Below are positions 1 to 7,535 of a stretch of 58,682 nt of DNA, in pieces. The translations under genes were made by a program, and so were the position numbers. The notes beneath the pieces are model-generated. The model had not been told where the DNA came from and ran no database searches. It was given only the letters and a program-made list of their open reading frames with translations. This DNA is from an uncultured Verrucomicrobia subdivision 3 bacterium (GTDB taxonomy: Bacteria > Verrucomicrobiota > Verrucomicrobiia > Limisphaerales > UBA11358): assembly GCA_903875465.1 (NCBI GenBank), contig CAIQWB010000124.1:1-58682 (forward strand), given 5' to 3'. Position 1 is the first letter of the stretch. Every line of letters begins with the position of its first letter.

Positions 1-699
1 AATGGTGCCTTGAACGTGCACCGCCCCGGCGTCGAGGGCGGCCAGAGCATTGGCCACGCCCACGCCGCTGTCATCATGCGTGTGAATACCCAACTTGCAG
101 TTGAGTTTCCCCAAGGCCGCCTGGGTGATGCCGGCAATCTCGCTGGGCAGGCAACCGCCATTGGTGTCGCACAACACCACGAAATCTGCCCCTGCCTTCT
201 CCGCGGTCTGCCACGTGGCCAAGGCATAATCCGGATCCAGCTTAAAACCGTCAAACGCATGTTCGGCGTCATAGACCACAAATTTGCCGTGATCCTTTAA
301 GTACCGCACGGTGTCCGCGATCATGGCCAGGTTTTCCTCGGGGGTGCAGCGCAATACTTCCCGGACGTGGAGCAGGGAGGTCTTGCCAAATATCGTCACC
401 ACCGGTGTGCCGGCTTCGATGAGCAACCGCACTTGATCGTCGGCTTCCACCGGTGTGCCCTTTTTGCGGGTGGAACCGAAGGCTGCCAGCCGGGCATTTT
501 TGAACTTCTTTTTGCGGGCCTGGGCAAAAAACTCAATATCCTTGGGATTGCTGCCCGGCCAGCCACCTTCAATATAATGAACCCCGAACGCATCCAGTTT
601 TTCCGCGATGCGCAGCTTGTCGGCCACCGAAAAATTAATGCCTTCGCCCTGCGAGCCGTCGCGCAAGGTCGTGTCGTAGATTTCGACTTGTGGTTTCAT
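1..699 (-). CDS. cimA: citramalate synthase (partial, 5' part)
   Basis: The 233 residues read from the ATG at 699 leave the window at position 1 with the frame still open, so only the N-terminal half is present. The protein opens with the HMGL-family signature DTTLRDGSQGEG. It continues with GGWPGSNPKD, typical of the CimA/LeuA2 branch rather than LeuA, and ends near HTHDDSGVGVANAL, whose two histidines are metal ligands of the TIM barrel. Family members condense pyruvate with acetyl-CoA to (R)-citramalate, feeding isoleucine synthesis by the threonine-independent route. The gene points leftward, away from a long intergenic region. No Shine-Dalgarno sequence precedes the ATG, and an AT-rich TATAG stretch lies just upstream. 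An isopropylmalate or homocitrate synthase is less likely given the GWPGSNP motif. Confidence 0.9.
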   Translation of the reverse strand, partial: MKPQVEIYDTTLRDGSQGEGINFSVADKLRIAEKLDAFGVHYIEGGWPGSNPKDIEFFAQARKKKFKNARLAAFGSTRKKGTPVEADDQVRLLIEAGTPVVTIFGKTSLLHVREVLRCTPEENLAMIADTVRYLKDHGKFVVYDAEHAFDGFKLDPDYALATWQTAEKAGADFVVLCDTNGGCLPSEIAGITQAALGKLNCKLGIHTHDDSGVGVANALAALDAGAVHVQGTI

Positions 700-869
700 G
701 TATTGCTATAAAAAGGAGTCTCAGTATCGCCCAAATGGCGGGGCGAGGCAAACCCCAAAAGCGACCGCCGCGAGTGGTAAGGCGGATGATTTGGCATGCG
801 GCTTGAAGGCTGCTCAAGCTCGTGTGCTAGGAGGTTGATGGGACAGTCGGCTATTGAAGTAAGTGCAAG

Positions 870-1657
870 GTCTCAAGCCCAAGGTCCAAGGTCAAAACCG
901 GGCAAAGGCACGATTAGAGGCGATTCGCCTGGATTTGAAAACCAATGCCGGGTCAGGATAAAACCAAGGGTTTGGGAGAATATTGGCGCCCATCCAGCGG
1001 GGCAGACCTCCGTTGGGTGGGGGCTTGACGGGGCTTGACGGGATGTTTCATGGTTTTGATGCAATTTGTTGAATTTCAACGACCTGCTGCGTTTTACCGG
1101 CTGGAGAGGGGCTTTACGAAGAAGTCCAAGGTCCAAGGTGGAAAACTGGCAAAGGCACGATTGGGTACGATTAGGGGCGATTTGCTTGGGTTTGGCCACG
1201 AACGCCGGGGCAGGGGATCCGACCTACGGGGCATGGACGTGTGCCTGGTGGTCCGGTGAAATCATCGGGAGGAGCAGGATCGCAGTTGGGCGGAGGAACT
1301 CCATGTGCGCAGCCGGGACTTTTTTTATTTTTTAAAGCCGGATGTGCCCGGATCTACCCGGAAGTAGCCGGATTCTCCTTACGATGGCCGCGAAGGGAGA
1401 CTCATTTCAGGGAGTCCATTTTGGGATGTCAAAGAACCGATTTCTCCCTGGCACTCCTTGGCGGAGCATTTGGGGCGCCATGTTTGGCATGGCAAAGGGG
1501 CCAAGGGAGGATGGATGGCTGTTCACGCGGAAAGCCGACGCGTCGCAAAGCGGCACCCGGCACGGGCGCAAGGGCGGAATCATTATTCGGTCCAATCCAC
1601 TCACAAGATGAGTATATGGCCGCGGGCAGAGTTTGTCAAATGGAGGCAGCGCCGGGC
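870..1657. repeat. interspersed intergenic element, copy A
   Basis: The 1.1 kb between cimA and glgP has no convincing gene. Most of it matches, in the same order, the region at 47386-47970. Shared blocks are: GGCAAAGGCACGATT (twice here, 901-915 and 1148-1162, once in copy B); a T-rich run followed by four GGAT units with period 10 (1340, 1350, 1360, 1370); TGTCAAAGAAC at 1427; and a final block at 1586-1657, about 57 of 72 positions identical to copy B. Distances are conserved: 87 bp between the GGAT array and TGTCAA in both copies, and 179 versus 180 bp from there to the promoter-like block. Sequence between blocks has diverged, so the spacing and blocks look constrained. Whether this is an RNA gene, a regulatory island or a mobile remnant cannot be told. 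Positions 700-869 hold nothing recognisable. Confidence 0.6.
1611..1639 (-). promoter_or_regulatory. sigma70-type promoter inside element copy A
   Basis: On the minus strand TTGACA (1639-1634), a 17-bp spacer and TATACT (1616-1611) form a near-consensus housekeeping promoter. Both hexamers and the spacer length are identical in copy B (47952-47924), while the spacer bases differ. Predicted start is near 1604, reading leftward through the element. The next minus-strand gene is cimA, over 900 bp away, and copy B has no equivalent gene, so an element-encoded transcript is more likely than a cimA promoter. Confidence 0.6.
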
Positions 1658-1717
1658 AGCACTTCAATGGGCGGATCATGTTTATTGCACAAACATGCCA
1701 AAAAGGGTGTGGTTTTT

Positions 1718-1746
1718 TTGTTTGCTCAAATCCGGGCCAGTATTTA
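1718..1746 (+). promoter_or_regulatory. candidate promoter of glgP
   Basis: TTGTTT (1718-1723) and TATTTA (1741-1746) are separated by 17 bp and lie about 50 bp before the glgP start. The hexamers are only partial matches to consensus, so this is a candidate. Confidence 0.35.
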
Positions 1747-1797
1747 GCTTCATGACGATCGGCCGACCGCCGCGCATTATTCAGGATCTTTTTGCTT

Positions 1798-3972
1798 ATG
1801 AACCAACCCTTGACGACTTCGGAATTAAATGAATTGGTGGCGGGCTTAAGCCAGCTCTCCCGGAATTTATGGTGGTGCTGGGACCAGGAAGCCCAGGACT
1901 TGTTTAGCGAGCTGTCGCCCCGGGGCTGGCAAAATCTCTTCCACAACGCCGTGGCCGTGCTGCGCGAAGTTTCGGAATATGAACTCCGGGTGCGGTTGCA
2001 GGATCCCAGCTTTGCCCAGCACGTGCGCTCGGTGCTGGCTGAATTCAAGGCTTATTTGACTGACCAGAACACCTGGACCCACCAGCACGCACCGCACCTG
2101 CATAAAAATCCGGTGGCTTATTTCTCGGCGGAATTTGGTTTTCATGAATCCCTGCCGATCTCGGCGGGTGGCCTGGGCATTCTGGCCGGCGACCATTCCA
2201 AATCGGCCAGTGACCTGGGGTTGGGGTTTGTCGGGGTCGGGCTGTTTTATCGCGAGGGCTATTTCCAGCAGGCGATTGATTCGAATAACTGGCAGACGGA
2301 ATATTATAATTTGGTGGACCCGGCCAACGTGCCGCTGGAACCCGTGCTCAACGCCCTGGGCGTGCGGTTGAAATGCACCGTGGAGATCGCGATGAACATC
2401 GTCACGTTTCAGGCGTGGCGGGTCAATGTTGGCCGGGTACCCGTTTATTTGCTGGACACCAACCTGCCGGAAAATGAGTCGCACTTTCGCGACCTGACCC
2501 TGCGCGTTTACGGGGGTGACAGCACCACCCGGATCATGCAGGAAATTTTGCTGGGCATCGGGGGCGTGCGCCTCCTGCGCGCGCTCGGCGTGGCACCCTC
2601 AGTATTTCATATGAACGAGGGCCACGCGGCCTTTCTGACACTGGAATTGATCCGCGAGAAAATGGCGGCGGGCTTTGCTTTTGCCGAGGCGCAGTCGGAG
2701 ACCAAGACCCAGTGCATCTTCACCACCCATACGCCGGTGGAGGCGGGGCACGATCGTTTCACTCCGGACCTGATGAACTACGCGCTGCAACGCTATGTGG
2801 CGCAAATGGCTGTGCCGTTTTCCGAGGTGATTGCCCTGGGCCGCGTGCGGCCGAACGATGCGCACGAACCCTTCTGCATGACGGTGCTGGCCCTGAAAGT
2901 TTCCCGCGCGGCGAATGCCGTCAGTGAATTGCACGGGGTGGTCAGCCGGGAAATGTGGCAGTGCCTGTATCCGGGCACGCCGGTGGAGAAGGTCCCCATC
3001 GGCCACATCACCAACGGCATCCATTTGCTGGGCTGGATGAAAGGCTCGGTTCGCACCGTATGGCGCAAGAAATTGACGGACGAGCGCAATGGCGAGACGG
3101 CCTTTTTGCGCGAAAAATTTGGAACTGACTATGCCGCGGCTTTGAATTCGCCGGAATTCTGGAGCAAGATGACGGATCCCAATTTTATCACGGATGAGGA
3201 GCTGTGGGCCATGCGGTACAAACAGCGCCGGGAATTGATTGAGTTTGGCCGCCGCCGGTTGCTGCTGCAAAACCAGCGCCTCACCCAGGGCGATTTCATT
3301 CGCTTTGACCACTTGCTCAATCCGGACGCCCTGACCATTGGCTTTGCGCGGCGCTTTGCCACCTACAAGCGCGCGCCGCTCATTTTTCAGGAATTTGAGA
3401 ATATCGTCAAACTGGTCAAGGACAAGCAACGGCCGGTGCAGTTCATTTTTGCGGGCAAAGCGCATCCGCGGGATGAGGACGGCAAGCGGTTCATCCAGCA
3501 AATCATCCATTTGAGTAAACATAGCGAACTGGCTGGTTATGTGGTGTTCCTGGAAAATTACGACATCCATGTGGCGCGCCAGATGGTGTCTGGCTGTGAT
3601 ATTTGGCTGAACAACCCGCGCCGCCCGCTCGAAGCCTCGGGTACCAGCGGCATGAAGGCGACCTGCCATGGTTGCATGGGCTTCAGCATTCTGGATGGCT
3701 GGTGGCGCGAAGGCTACGACGGGACCAATGGCTTTGCCATCGGCGGGGATTCGCATTCGCCCGACGTGGCCGAACAGGACCGGGTGGACAGTGCCAACCT
3801 GTACAACACGCTCACCCAGCAAATTGTGCCGATGTTCTTTAACCGTGATGCCCAGGGCATTCCCCGGCAGTGGATCCAGCGCATCCGCAATTCCGTGGCC
3901 ACCATGGTCTCCCAGTTTACCACCGAGCGCATGGTCAAGGAATACGCCCAAAAATATTACAACGCGACATAA
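1798..3972 (+). CDS. glgP: alpha-glucan (glycogen) phosphorylase
   Basis: Cleaves terminal alpha-1,4 glucosyl units of glycogen or maltodextrin with phosphate to release glucose-1-phosphate. At 724 residues it belongs to the short bacterial/archaeal phosphorylase type. Residues 1-100 form the extra N-terminal DUF3417-like domain (NLWWCWDQEAQDLF), followed by YFSAEFGFHESLPIYSAGGLG-like sequence, here with SAGGLGILAGDH, and the conserved HMNEGHAAF. The C-terminal half carries EASGTSGMKA, whose lysine (about residue 620) binds pyridoxal phosphate. I start at the ATG at 1798; an in-frame TTG two codons earlier is less likely. An AGGA at 1783-1786 is a weak ribosome site. The gene stands alone, with no other glycogen genes in the window. 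Identification of the family is firm; the exact glucan substrate is inferred. Confidence 0.93.
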   Translation: MNQPLTTSELNELVAGLSQLSRNLWWCWDQEAQDLFSELSPRGWQNLFHNAVAVLREVSEYELRVRLQDPSFAQHVRSVLAEFKAYLTDQNTWTHQHAPHLHKNPVAYFSAEFGFHESLPISAGGLGILAGDHSKSASDLGLGFVGVGLFYREGYFQQAIDSNNWQTEYYNLVDPANVPLEPVLNALGVRLKCTVEIAMNIVTFQAWRVNVGRVPVYLLDTNLPENESHFRDLTLRVYGGDSTTRIMQEILLGIGGVRLLRALGVAPSVFHMNEGHAAFLTLELIREKMAAGFAFAEAQSETKTQCIFTTHTPVEAGHDRFTPDLMNYALQRYVAQMAVPFSEVIALGRVRPNDAHEPFCMTVLALKVSRAANAVSELHGVVSREMWQCLYPGTPVEKVPIGHITNGIHLLGWMKGSVRTVWRKKLTDERNGETAFLREKFGTDYAAALNSPEFWSKMTDPNFITDEELWAMRYKQRRELIEFGRRRLLLQNQRLTQGDFIRFDHLLNPDALTIGFARRFATYKRAPLIFQEFENIVKLVKDKQRPVQFIFAGKAHPRDEDGKRFIQQIIHLSKHSELAGYVVFLENYDIHVARQMVSGCDIWLNNPRRPLEASGTSGMKATCHGCMGFSILDGWWREGYDGTNGFAIGGDSHSPDVAEQDRVDSANLYNTLTQQIVPMFFNRDAQGIPRQWIQRIRNSVATMVSQFTTERMVKEYAQKYYNAT

Positions 3973-4054
3973 GCCCGGGTGGCGGTGAGCCCCGGTGGCC
4001 ACGCCGGGTGATCCCCCGATGGAAAGGCGGCTTCGCCCAGACGTTTTTTAAATA

Positions 4055-4082
4055 TTGCGCTGGGCCGAATCGTAATTATTCT
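4055..4082 (+). promoter_or_regulatory. candidate promoter of the aminotransferase gene
   Basis: TTGCGC (4055-4060) and TATTCT (4077-4082) with a 16-bp spacer end 14 bp before the ATG at 4097, implying a leader of only a few bases. The spacer and -10 region lie in a GAATCG...CGATTC inverted repeat (4067-4091). Confidence 0.4.
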
Positions 4083-4096
4083 TTTCGATTCACATT

Positions 4097-5269
4097 ATGA
4101 AATATAAAATTTCTGAACGCGCTGCGTCCCTGTCACCCTCGCTGACCCTGACCATTGATTCCAAGGCGAAGGCGATGAAGGCCGCAGGCGAGGACGTGGT
4201 GGGTTTTGGCGCGGGCGAACCGGATTTTGACACGCCGCAACACATCAAGGACGCCTGTGCCAAGGCGCTGGCTGACGGCTTTACCAAATACACGCCGGCG
4301 AGTGGGATTCCGGAATTGCGCGAAGCAATTGCGGACAAATTTAAGCGCGAAAACGGGCTCACTTACAAACCCAGCCAGGTGATTGTGAGCTGCGGGGGCA
4401 AGCATTCCTGCTACAACGTGATCATCGCCACCTGCCAGCCGGGCGACGAAGTCATCATTCCCTCGCCTTACTGGTTGAGCTATCCGGAAATGGTGAAACT
4501 GGCGGGGGCCAAACCCGTGATTATCACCACCACGGACCAGACCGAGTTCAAGGTGACCCCCGAGCAACTCCGTGCCGCCATCACCCCGAACACCCGGCTG
4601 TTCGTCCTCAACTCGCCCAGCAACCCCACGGGCAGTGTTTACACCCCGGCGGAAATCCGCGCCCTGGGTGATATTTGCGTGGAACATGACATTCTCATCA
4701 TGAGCGATGAGATCTATGAGCATCTGGTTTATGATGGTGCCGAGGTCAAGAGCGTGGCGAGTTTTTCCCAAGCGCATTTTGACCATACGATCATTGTCCA
4801 TGGCTTTGCCAAAGCCTGGAGCATGACGGGCTGGCGGCTGGGGTTTCTGGCCGCCCCGGAGCCGATTGCCAAGGCCATTGATGCCGTGCAGAGCCACAGC
4901 ACCAGCAATCCCACGAGCTTTGCGCAAAAGGGGGCCGTGGCGGCGCTGACCGGTTCGCAGGAACACCTGCCCAAGTGGCTCGCGGAATTCGCCAAACGCC
5001 GCACGTACGCCTTCGAAAAATTGAACAGCATTCCCGGCATTTCCTGTGTGAATGCGAAGGGGGCGTTTTATCTCTTCCCGAACATTTCCAAAACCGGTCT
5101 TAAATCCGGTGACTTTTGCGCCCGGTTGCTGGAGCAGGAAAAGGTGGCCGCGGTGCCGGGGATTGCCTTTGGAGCCGATGACTATCTCCGGATCAGTTAT
5201 GCCACCAGCCTGACTAATATTGAAAAAGGCCTGAACCGGCTGGATAAATTTGTGCGCGGTTTGAAATAA
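4097..5269 (+). CDS. aspC: class I pyridoxal-phosphate aminotransferase, aspartate type
   Basis: A 390-residue fold-type I aminotransferase of the thermophile-type aspartate aminotransferase (AAT-Ib) group. It transfers the amino group between L-aspartate (or prephenate/aromatic acids in some members) and 2-oxoglutarate. Visible motifs are GFGAGEPDFDTP near residue 37, SNPTGSVY near 175, the SDEIYEHLVYDG segment carrying the cofactor-binding Asp and Tyr, and AKAWSMTGWRLGF, whose lysine (K239) forms the Schiff base. The usual SK before this motif is AK here. No Shine-Dalgarno sequence is visible upstream of the ATG. The gene is monocistronic, bounded by its own promoter candidate and a strong terminator. 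The family assignment is secure; substrate preference is not resolved by sequence alone. Confidence 0.88.
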   Translation: MKYKISERAASLSPSLTLTIDSKAKAMKAAGEDVVGFGAGEPDFDTPQHIKDACAKALADGFTKYTPASGIPELREAIADKFKRENGLTYKPSQVIVSCGGKHSCYNVIIATCQPGDEVIIPSPYWLSYPEMVKLAGAKPVIITTTDQTEFKVTPEQLRAAITPNTRLFVLNSPSNPTGSVYTPAEIRALGDICVEHDILIMSDEIYEHLVYDGAEVKSVASFSQAHFDHTIIVHGFAKAWSMTGWRLGFLAAPEPIAKAIDAVQSHSTSNPTSFAQKGAVAALTGSQEHLPKWLAEFAKRRTYAFEKLNSIPGISCVNAKGAFYLFPNISKTGLKSGDFCARLLEQEKVAAVPGIAFGADDYLRISYATSLTNIEKGLNRLDKFVRGLK

Positions 5270-5305
5270 CACCCGCCCGGAGAGTACCCGGGAGTTCTGT
5301 TCCAT

Positions 5306-5335
5306 AGCCTGCGGACCTTGTCCGCGGGCTTTTTG
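5306..5335 (+). terminator. rho-independent terminator after aspC
   Basis: An 11-bp stem (AGCCTGCGGAC / GTCCGCGGGCT, one G-T pair) with a CTT loop is followed by a run of T. It lies 36 bp past the aminotransferase stop and just before the end of the converging gene. Confidence 0.85.
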
Positions 5336-5346
5336 TTTGTCCTGGC

Positions 5347-6249
5347 TTACGGCCAGTCAAAAACCGCCTCGGCATCCGCATATTTCCATTTGCCATCCAC
5401 CGGCAGGCGGGGCGTCGTCCGTCCGGTGTAAGAAAAAACCCGGTGGGGAGGGGATTTTTCAATGCTGAAAAAGATCGGCCGTATCCAATGCGCCAGGATC
5501 AGATTGGTGGGTTCCATTTTAACCACCACCACGGACTGGTCCGGCCCGGGGGCAGGGGGCTCGAGCACCAGCCGAAAATTAAAGGTGGCCGCCGGGTCCA
5601 GGGAGATGAAATGAAATTTCACCGGATTGCCGTGCATTAATTCGTCCCAATGTTCCAGGATGTGGGGATAAATCGTGTCCGAGATGAGCGTGTTGGTTTG
5701 GAGCAGCTCACTGTTGCGAGATACGCGGGCGTTTTTGCCGTCACCCTGCCAATGCTCCAGCAGCATCCGCTCGTGCGCGCTTTTTTTGGGGTCAGGTTCA
5801 ATGACAATGCTGCCCCGGGTATGGGCGCGCACATCTTCCATCAAGTAACTGGCCAGTTGATTCTTGTGGTAATGAATGATTTCCCGGCAGGCCACCGTGC
5901 CATCGGGCAAAGTGAAAGTTTGGTGCACTGTAATGAGATCACCCTGGCGCATGGCCTGGCGCTGGTATTTAAAGAGGATGGTTTTTCGGTGGGAACCAAT
6001 TTCATAAAAGGTTCCCGTCATTAAGGGTGGGCTGGCCAGATCGATGGTTAGTTTGCCGGGGGCCTGATTGGTGTTCTCGGTCGTCCACGCCCGCCCGCAA
6101 AAGAGGAGAAAAGATAGTAACAACCCAATGCCGGGCGCGCTCCATCGGTGGGAAAAACTGGCCGTAATGAGGGCGGGAAAACGCCCGGGGGAGGGAGCAT
6201 TAGACCGATTATATGTTGATAACACTCCAGCCAAATGCGATTGATTCAC
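5347..6249 (-). CDS. exported or membrane-anchored protein of unknown function
   Basis: A 300-residue protein I do not recognise. After about 35 polar residues there is one hydrophobic stretch (IGLLLSFLLFCG, near residues 41-52), then a soluble domain of mixed beta character with many aromatic and charged residues. This suggests a signal anchor or signal peptide with an over-long N terminus; there is no later ATG before the hydrophobic segment. A TATAAT -10 hexamer on the minus strand at 6289-6284 with a weak -35 gives a plausible leader of about 28 bases. The downstream-most residues (DGKWKYADAEAVFDWP) overlap no other gene, and the gene converges on aspC. It sits 84 bp after another exported minus-strand protein, so both could act at the envelope. 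Confidence 0.65.
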   Translation of the reverse strand: MNQSHLAGVLSTYNRSNAPSPGRFPALITASFSHRWSAPGIGLLLSFLLFCGRAWTTENTNQAPGKLTIDLASPPLMTGTFYEIGSHRKTILFKYQRQAMRQGDLITVHQTFTLPDGTVACREIIHYHKNQLASYLMEDVRAHTRGSIVIEPDPKKSAHERMLLEHWQGDGKNARVSRNSELLQTNTLISDTIYPHILEHWDELMHGNPVKFHFISLDPAATFNFRLVLEPPAPGPDQSVVVVKMEPTNLILAHWIRPIFFSIEKSPPHRVFSYTGRTTPRLPVDGKWKYADAEAVFDWP

Positions 6250-6333
6250 TGGTATTAGGTTAGGTCAGAACCACGTTTGAGTCATTATAATTTCCACCCT
6301 TTGGCGCCGAATCAATGGACCGGTCCTGGCAGA

Positions 6334-6816
6334 CTACATCACCCCGGTGGTTAAATCGTTAGTCCCTTTGGCTGGTACCGGGGTGGGCACCGCGTGGCCG
6401 GCGGGCTTGACGGAGGGGATGGCTGGCGGCCTGTTTGTGGGGATGCTCCATCCGCCCACGACATAGAGTTGGGTGGGTTTTTCCAGGACCATTTCCGGTC
6501 GGTCGTGATAATTGATGATCTTACCGGTGAGTTCCACGGACCGGCCTTTTAAAGCCCGCAGCGCGCCAAATTGATTCGTGGCGCTGGCATGAATCACCGC
6601 GGCGAAGGGTGAATCGGGGTAGGGTTGGTCGAGATTAATAAAGACAATGGTGGGGCGCAGACTGACTTGGGCCACGCTGCCCGTCACGGTCATTACTTCA
6701 TCGTAATGGTGATCCGCGTCCTTCGTGCCAATTTTAATCGGGGCGTTGGTGGCGTCGGCCATGGCCAAGGACACCAGGCCGGTTAGCAAAGCAGTTAACA
6801 AGAGGCGCACATTCAT
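6334..6816 (-). CDS. small exported protein with probable OB-fold
   Basis: A 160-residue protein with a clear signal peptide (MNVRLLLTALLTGLVSLAMA, cleavage after ADA or MA). The mature part is a compact beta-rich domain. A stretch with GSVAQVSLRPTIVFINLD, then PFAAVIHA, then KGRSVELTGKIINYHDRPEM and a final LEKPTQLYVV, resembles periplasmic OB-fold proteins in which a G-x-V strand and a GxI-x-Y-x-G/DRPEI turn recur. Similar domains occur next to nucleases and in stand-alone exported proteins, and the ligand is unknown. The proline/threonine-rich C-terminal 40 residues look disordered. It is divergent from the gene at 6924 and 84 bp upstream of the 5347-6249 gene on the same strand. Confidence 0.7.
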   Translation of the reverse strand: MNVRLLLTALLTGLVSLAMADATNAPIKIGTKDADHHYDEVMTVTGSVAQVSLRPTIVFINLDQPYPDSPFAAVIHASATNQFGALRALKGRSVELTGKIINYHDRPEMVLEKPTQLYVVGGWSIPTNRPPAIPSVKPAGHAVPTPVPAKGTNDLTTGVM

Positions 6817-6886
6817 CTTTACAGATTGAACGCCCCCACACCGGCTGGCAAACCTTTATCTGCATCTTTATGACAACTCTTTATAT

Positions 6887-6914
6887 TTGCAAAGCCTTAT
6901 GGGCATGATAGGCT
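6887..6914 (+). promoter_or_regulatory. candidate promoter for the small basic protein
   Basis: TTGCAA (6887-6892), 16-bp spacer, TAGGCT (6909-6914). The -10 element ends 9 bp before the ATG at 6924, so a nearly leaderless transcript is predicted. Confidence 0.35.
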
Positions 6915-6923
6915 AATCCGAAT

Positions 6924-7277
6924 ATGAGTAATCTGTCCCTATTAACGTCGAAGCAATTAAAGCGCGCGGCGGAACTTAAAGAAAAGCTGGAAGCCCTGAC
7001 GGCGGAACTGAATGAACTGCTGGGCAATGGCGACGTCGCAGCCACGGTGGAATTGGGCAAGCCGGTCAAGCAAGGCAAGTTTAGTGCCGCCGGGCTGGCC
7101 CGTTTGCGGGCTGCCCAAAAGGCCCGCTGGGCGAAATTGAAAGCGGCCAAAGGGACCCAACCGGAGCAGCAGTCCCGGCGTAAAATGAGCGCGGCGGGTC
7201 GCGCCAAGATCGCCGCCGGTGCCCGCGCTCGCTGGGCCAAGGTGCGCGCCGCCAAGGCGGCGAAAGCGGCCAACTAA
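6924..7277 (+). CDS. small alanine/lysine-rich basic protein
   Basis: A 117-residue protein. Residues 1-40 form a predicted amphipathic helix (KRAAELKEKLEALTAELNEL), perhaps a dimerising coiled coil. Residues 50-117 contain two imperfect copies of a basic repeat, SAAGLARLRAAQKARWAKLK and SAAGRAKIAAGARARWAKVR, separated by a polar linker. The composition recalls histone H1-like tails and other nucleoid or nucleic-acid-binding proteins, so DNA or RNA binding is a reasonable inference but no known fold is evident. The gene is flanked by its own promoter candidate and a terminator, consistent with a monocistronic regulator or structural protein. Confidence 0.75.
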   Translation: MSNLSLLTSKQLKRAAELKEKLEALTAELNELLGNGDVAATVELGKPVKQGKFSAAGLARLRAAQKARWAKLKAAKGTQPEQQSRRKMSAAGRAKIAAGARARWAKVRAAKAAKAAN

Positions 7278-7298
7278 ATTTAGCTGTCTTATTATTGC

Positions 7299-7334
7299 AA
7301 AGGCCACTTATTACAAGTGGTCTTTGTCTTTTTT
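7299..7334 (+). terminator. rho-independent terminator
   Basis: AAAGGCCACTT and AAGTGGTCTTT (one mismatch-like G-T pair) enclose a 5-base loop and are followed by GTCTTTTTT. It begins 22 bp after the stop of the small basic protein. Confidence 0.75.
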
Positions 7335-7498
7335 AGAGTCCTTCGAGGGTATTAGTTTGGCGCTTATCCCAACTTATGTCAGCGCACGGCCAAAGACGAC
7401 TGGACGATCCCGGGTGCAAACGCTGGTTTTTCCGGGTTGGTAATTGTGGGTGGGTTGCCGCGCCGCGGGTCGGGTTACCCCGGGTTAGTGGATGGAGA

Positions 7499-7527
7499 TT
7501 GTCCGGAAGCACGCAAGCTCGTATATT
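7499..7527 (+). promoter_or_regulatory. promoter of rsmH
   Basis: TTGTCC (7499-7504), a 17-bp spacer and TATATT (7522-7527). The -10 ends 8 bp before the ATG at 7536. This argues that the in-frame open sequence upstream of 7536 is promoter rather than coding, and that the mRNA is nearly leaderless. Confidence 0.55.
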
Positions 7528-7535
7528 CCCGGGTC

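Noticed and set aside
1241-1747. Open frames inside interspersed element copy A (also 1407-2048 on the minus strand)
   Set aside because: Frames are not conserved in copy B, translations lack domains, and the minus-strand one overlaps the start of glgP.
2599-4002. Long minus-strand open frame (467 codons) opposite glgP
   Set aside because: Antisense shadow of a certain gene in GC-rich DNA; its translation is low-complexity in His/Arg/Gly with no domain. Similar shadows lie opposite aspC (4133-5305), GH127 (9418-11037), the symporter (14986-16584) and ftsH (23808-25229).
4022-4050. Possible terminator after glgP (GGCG-GCTT-CGCC then TTTTTTA)
   Set aside because: The stem has only about four base pairs and the T run is separated from it, so it was not called.
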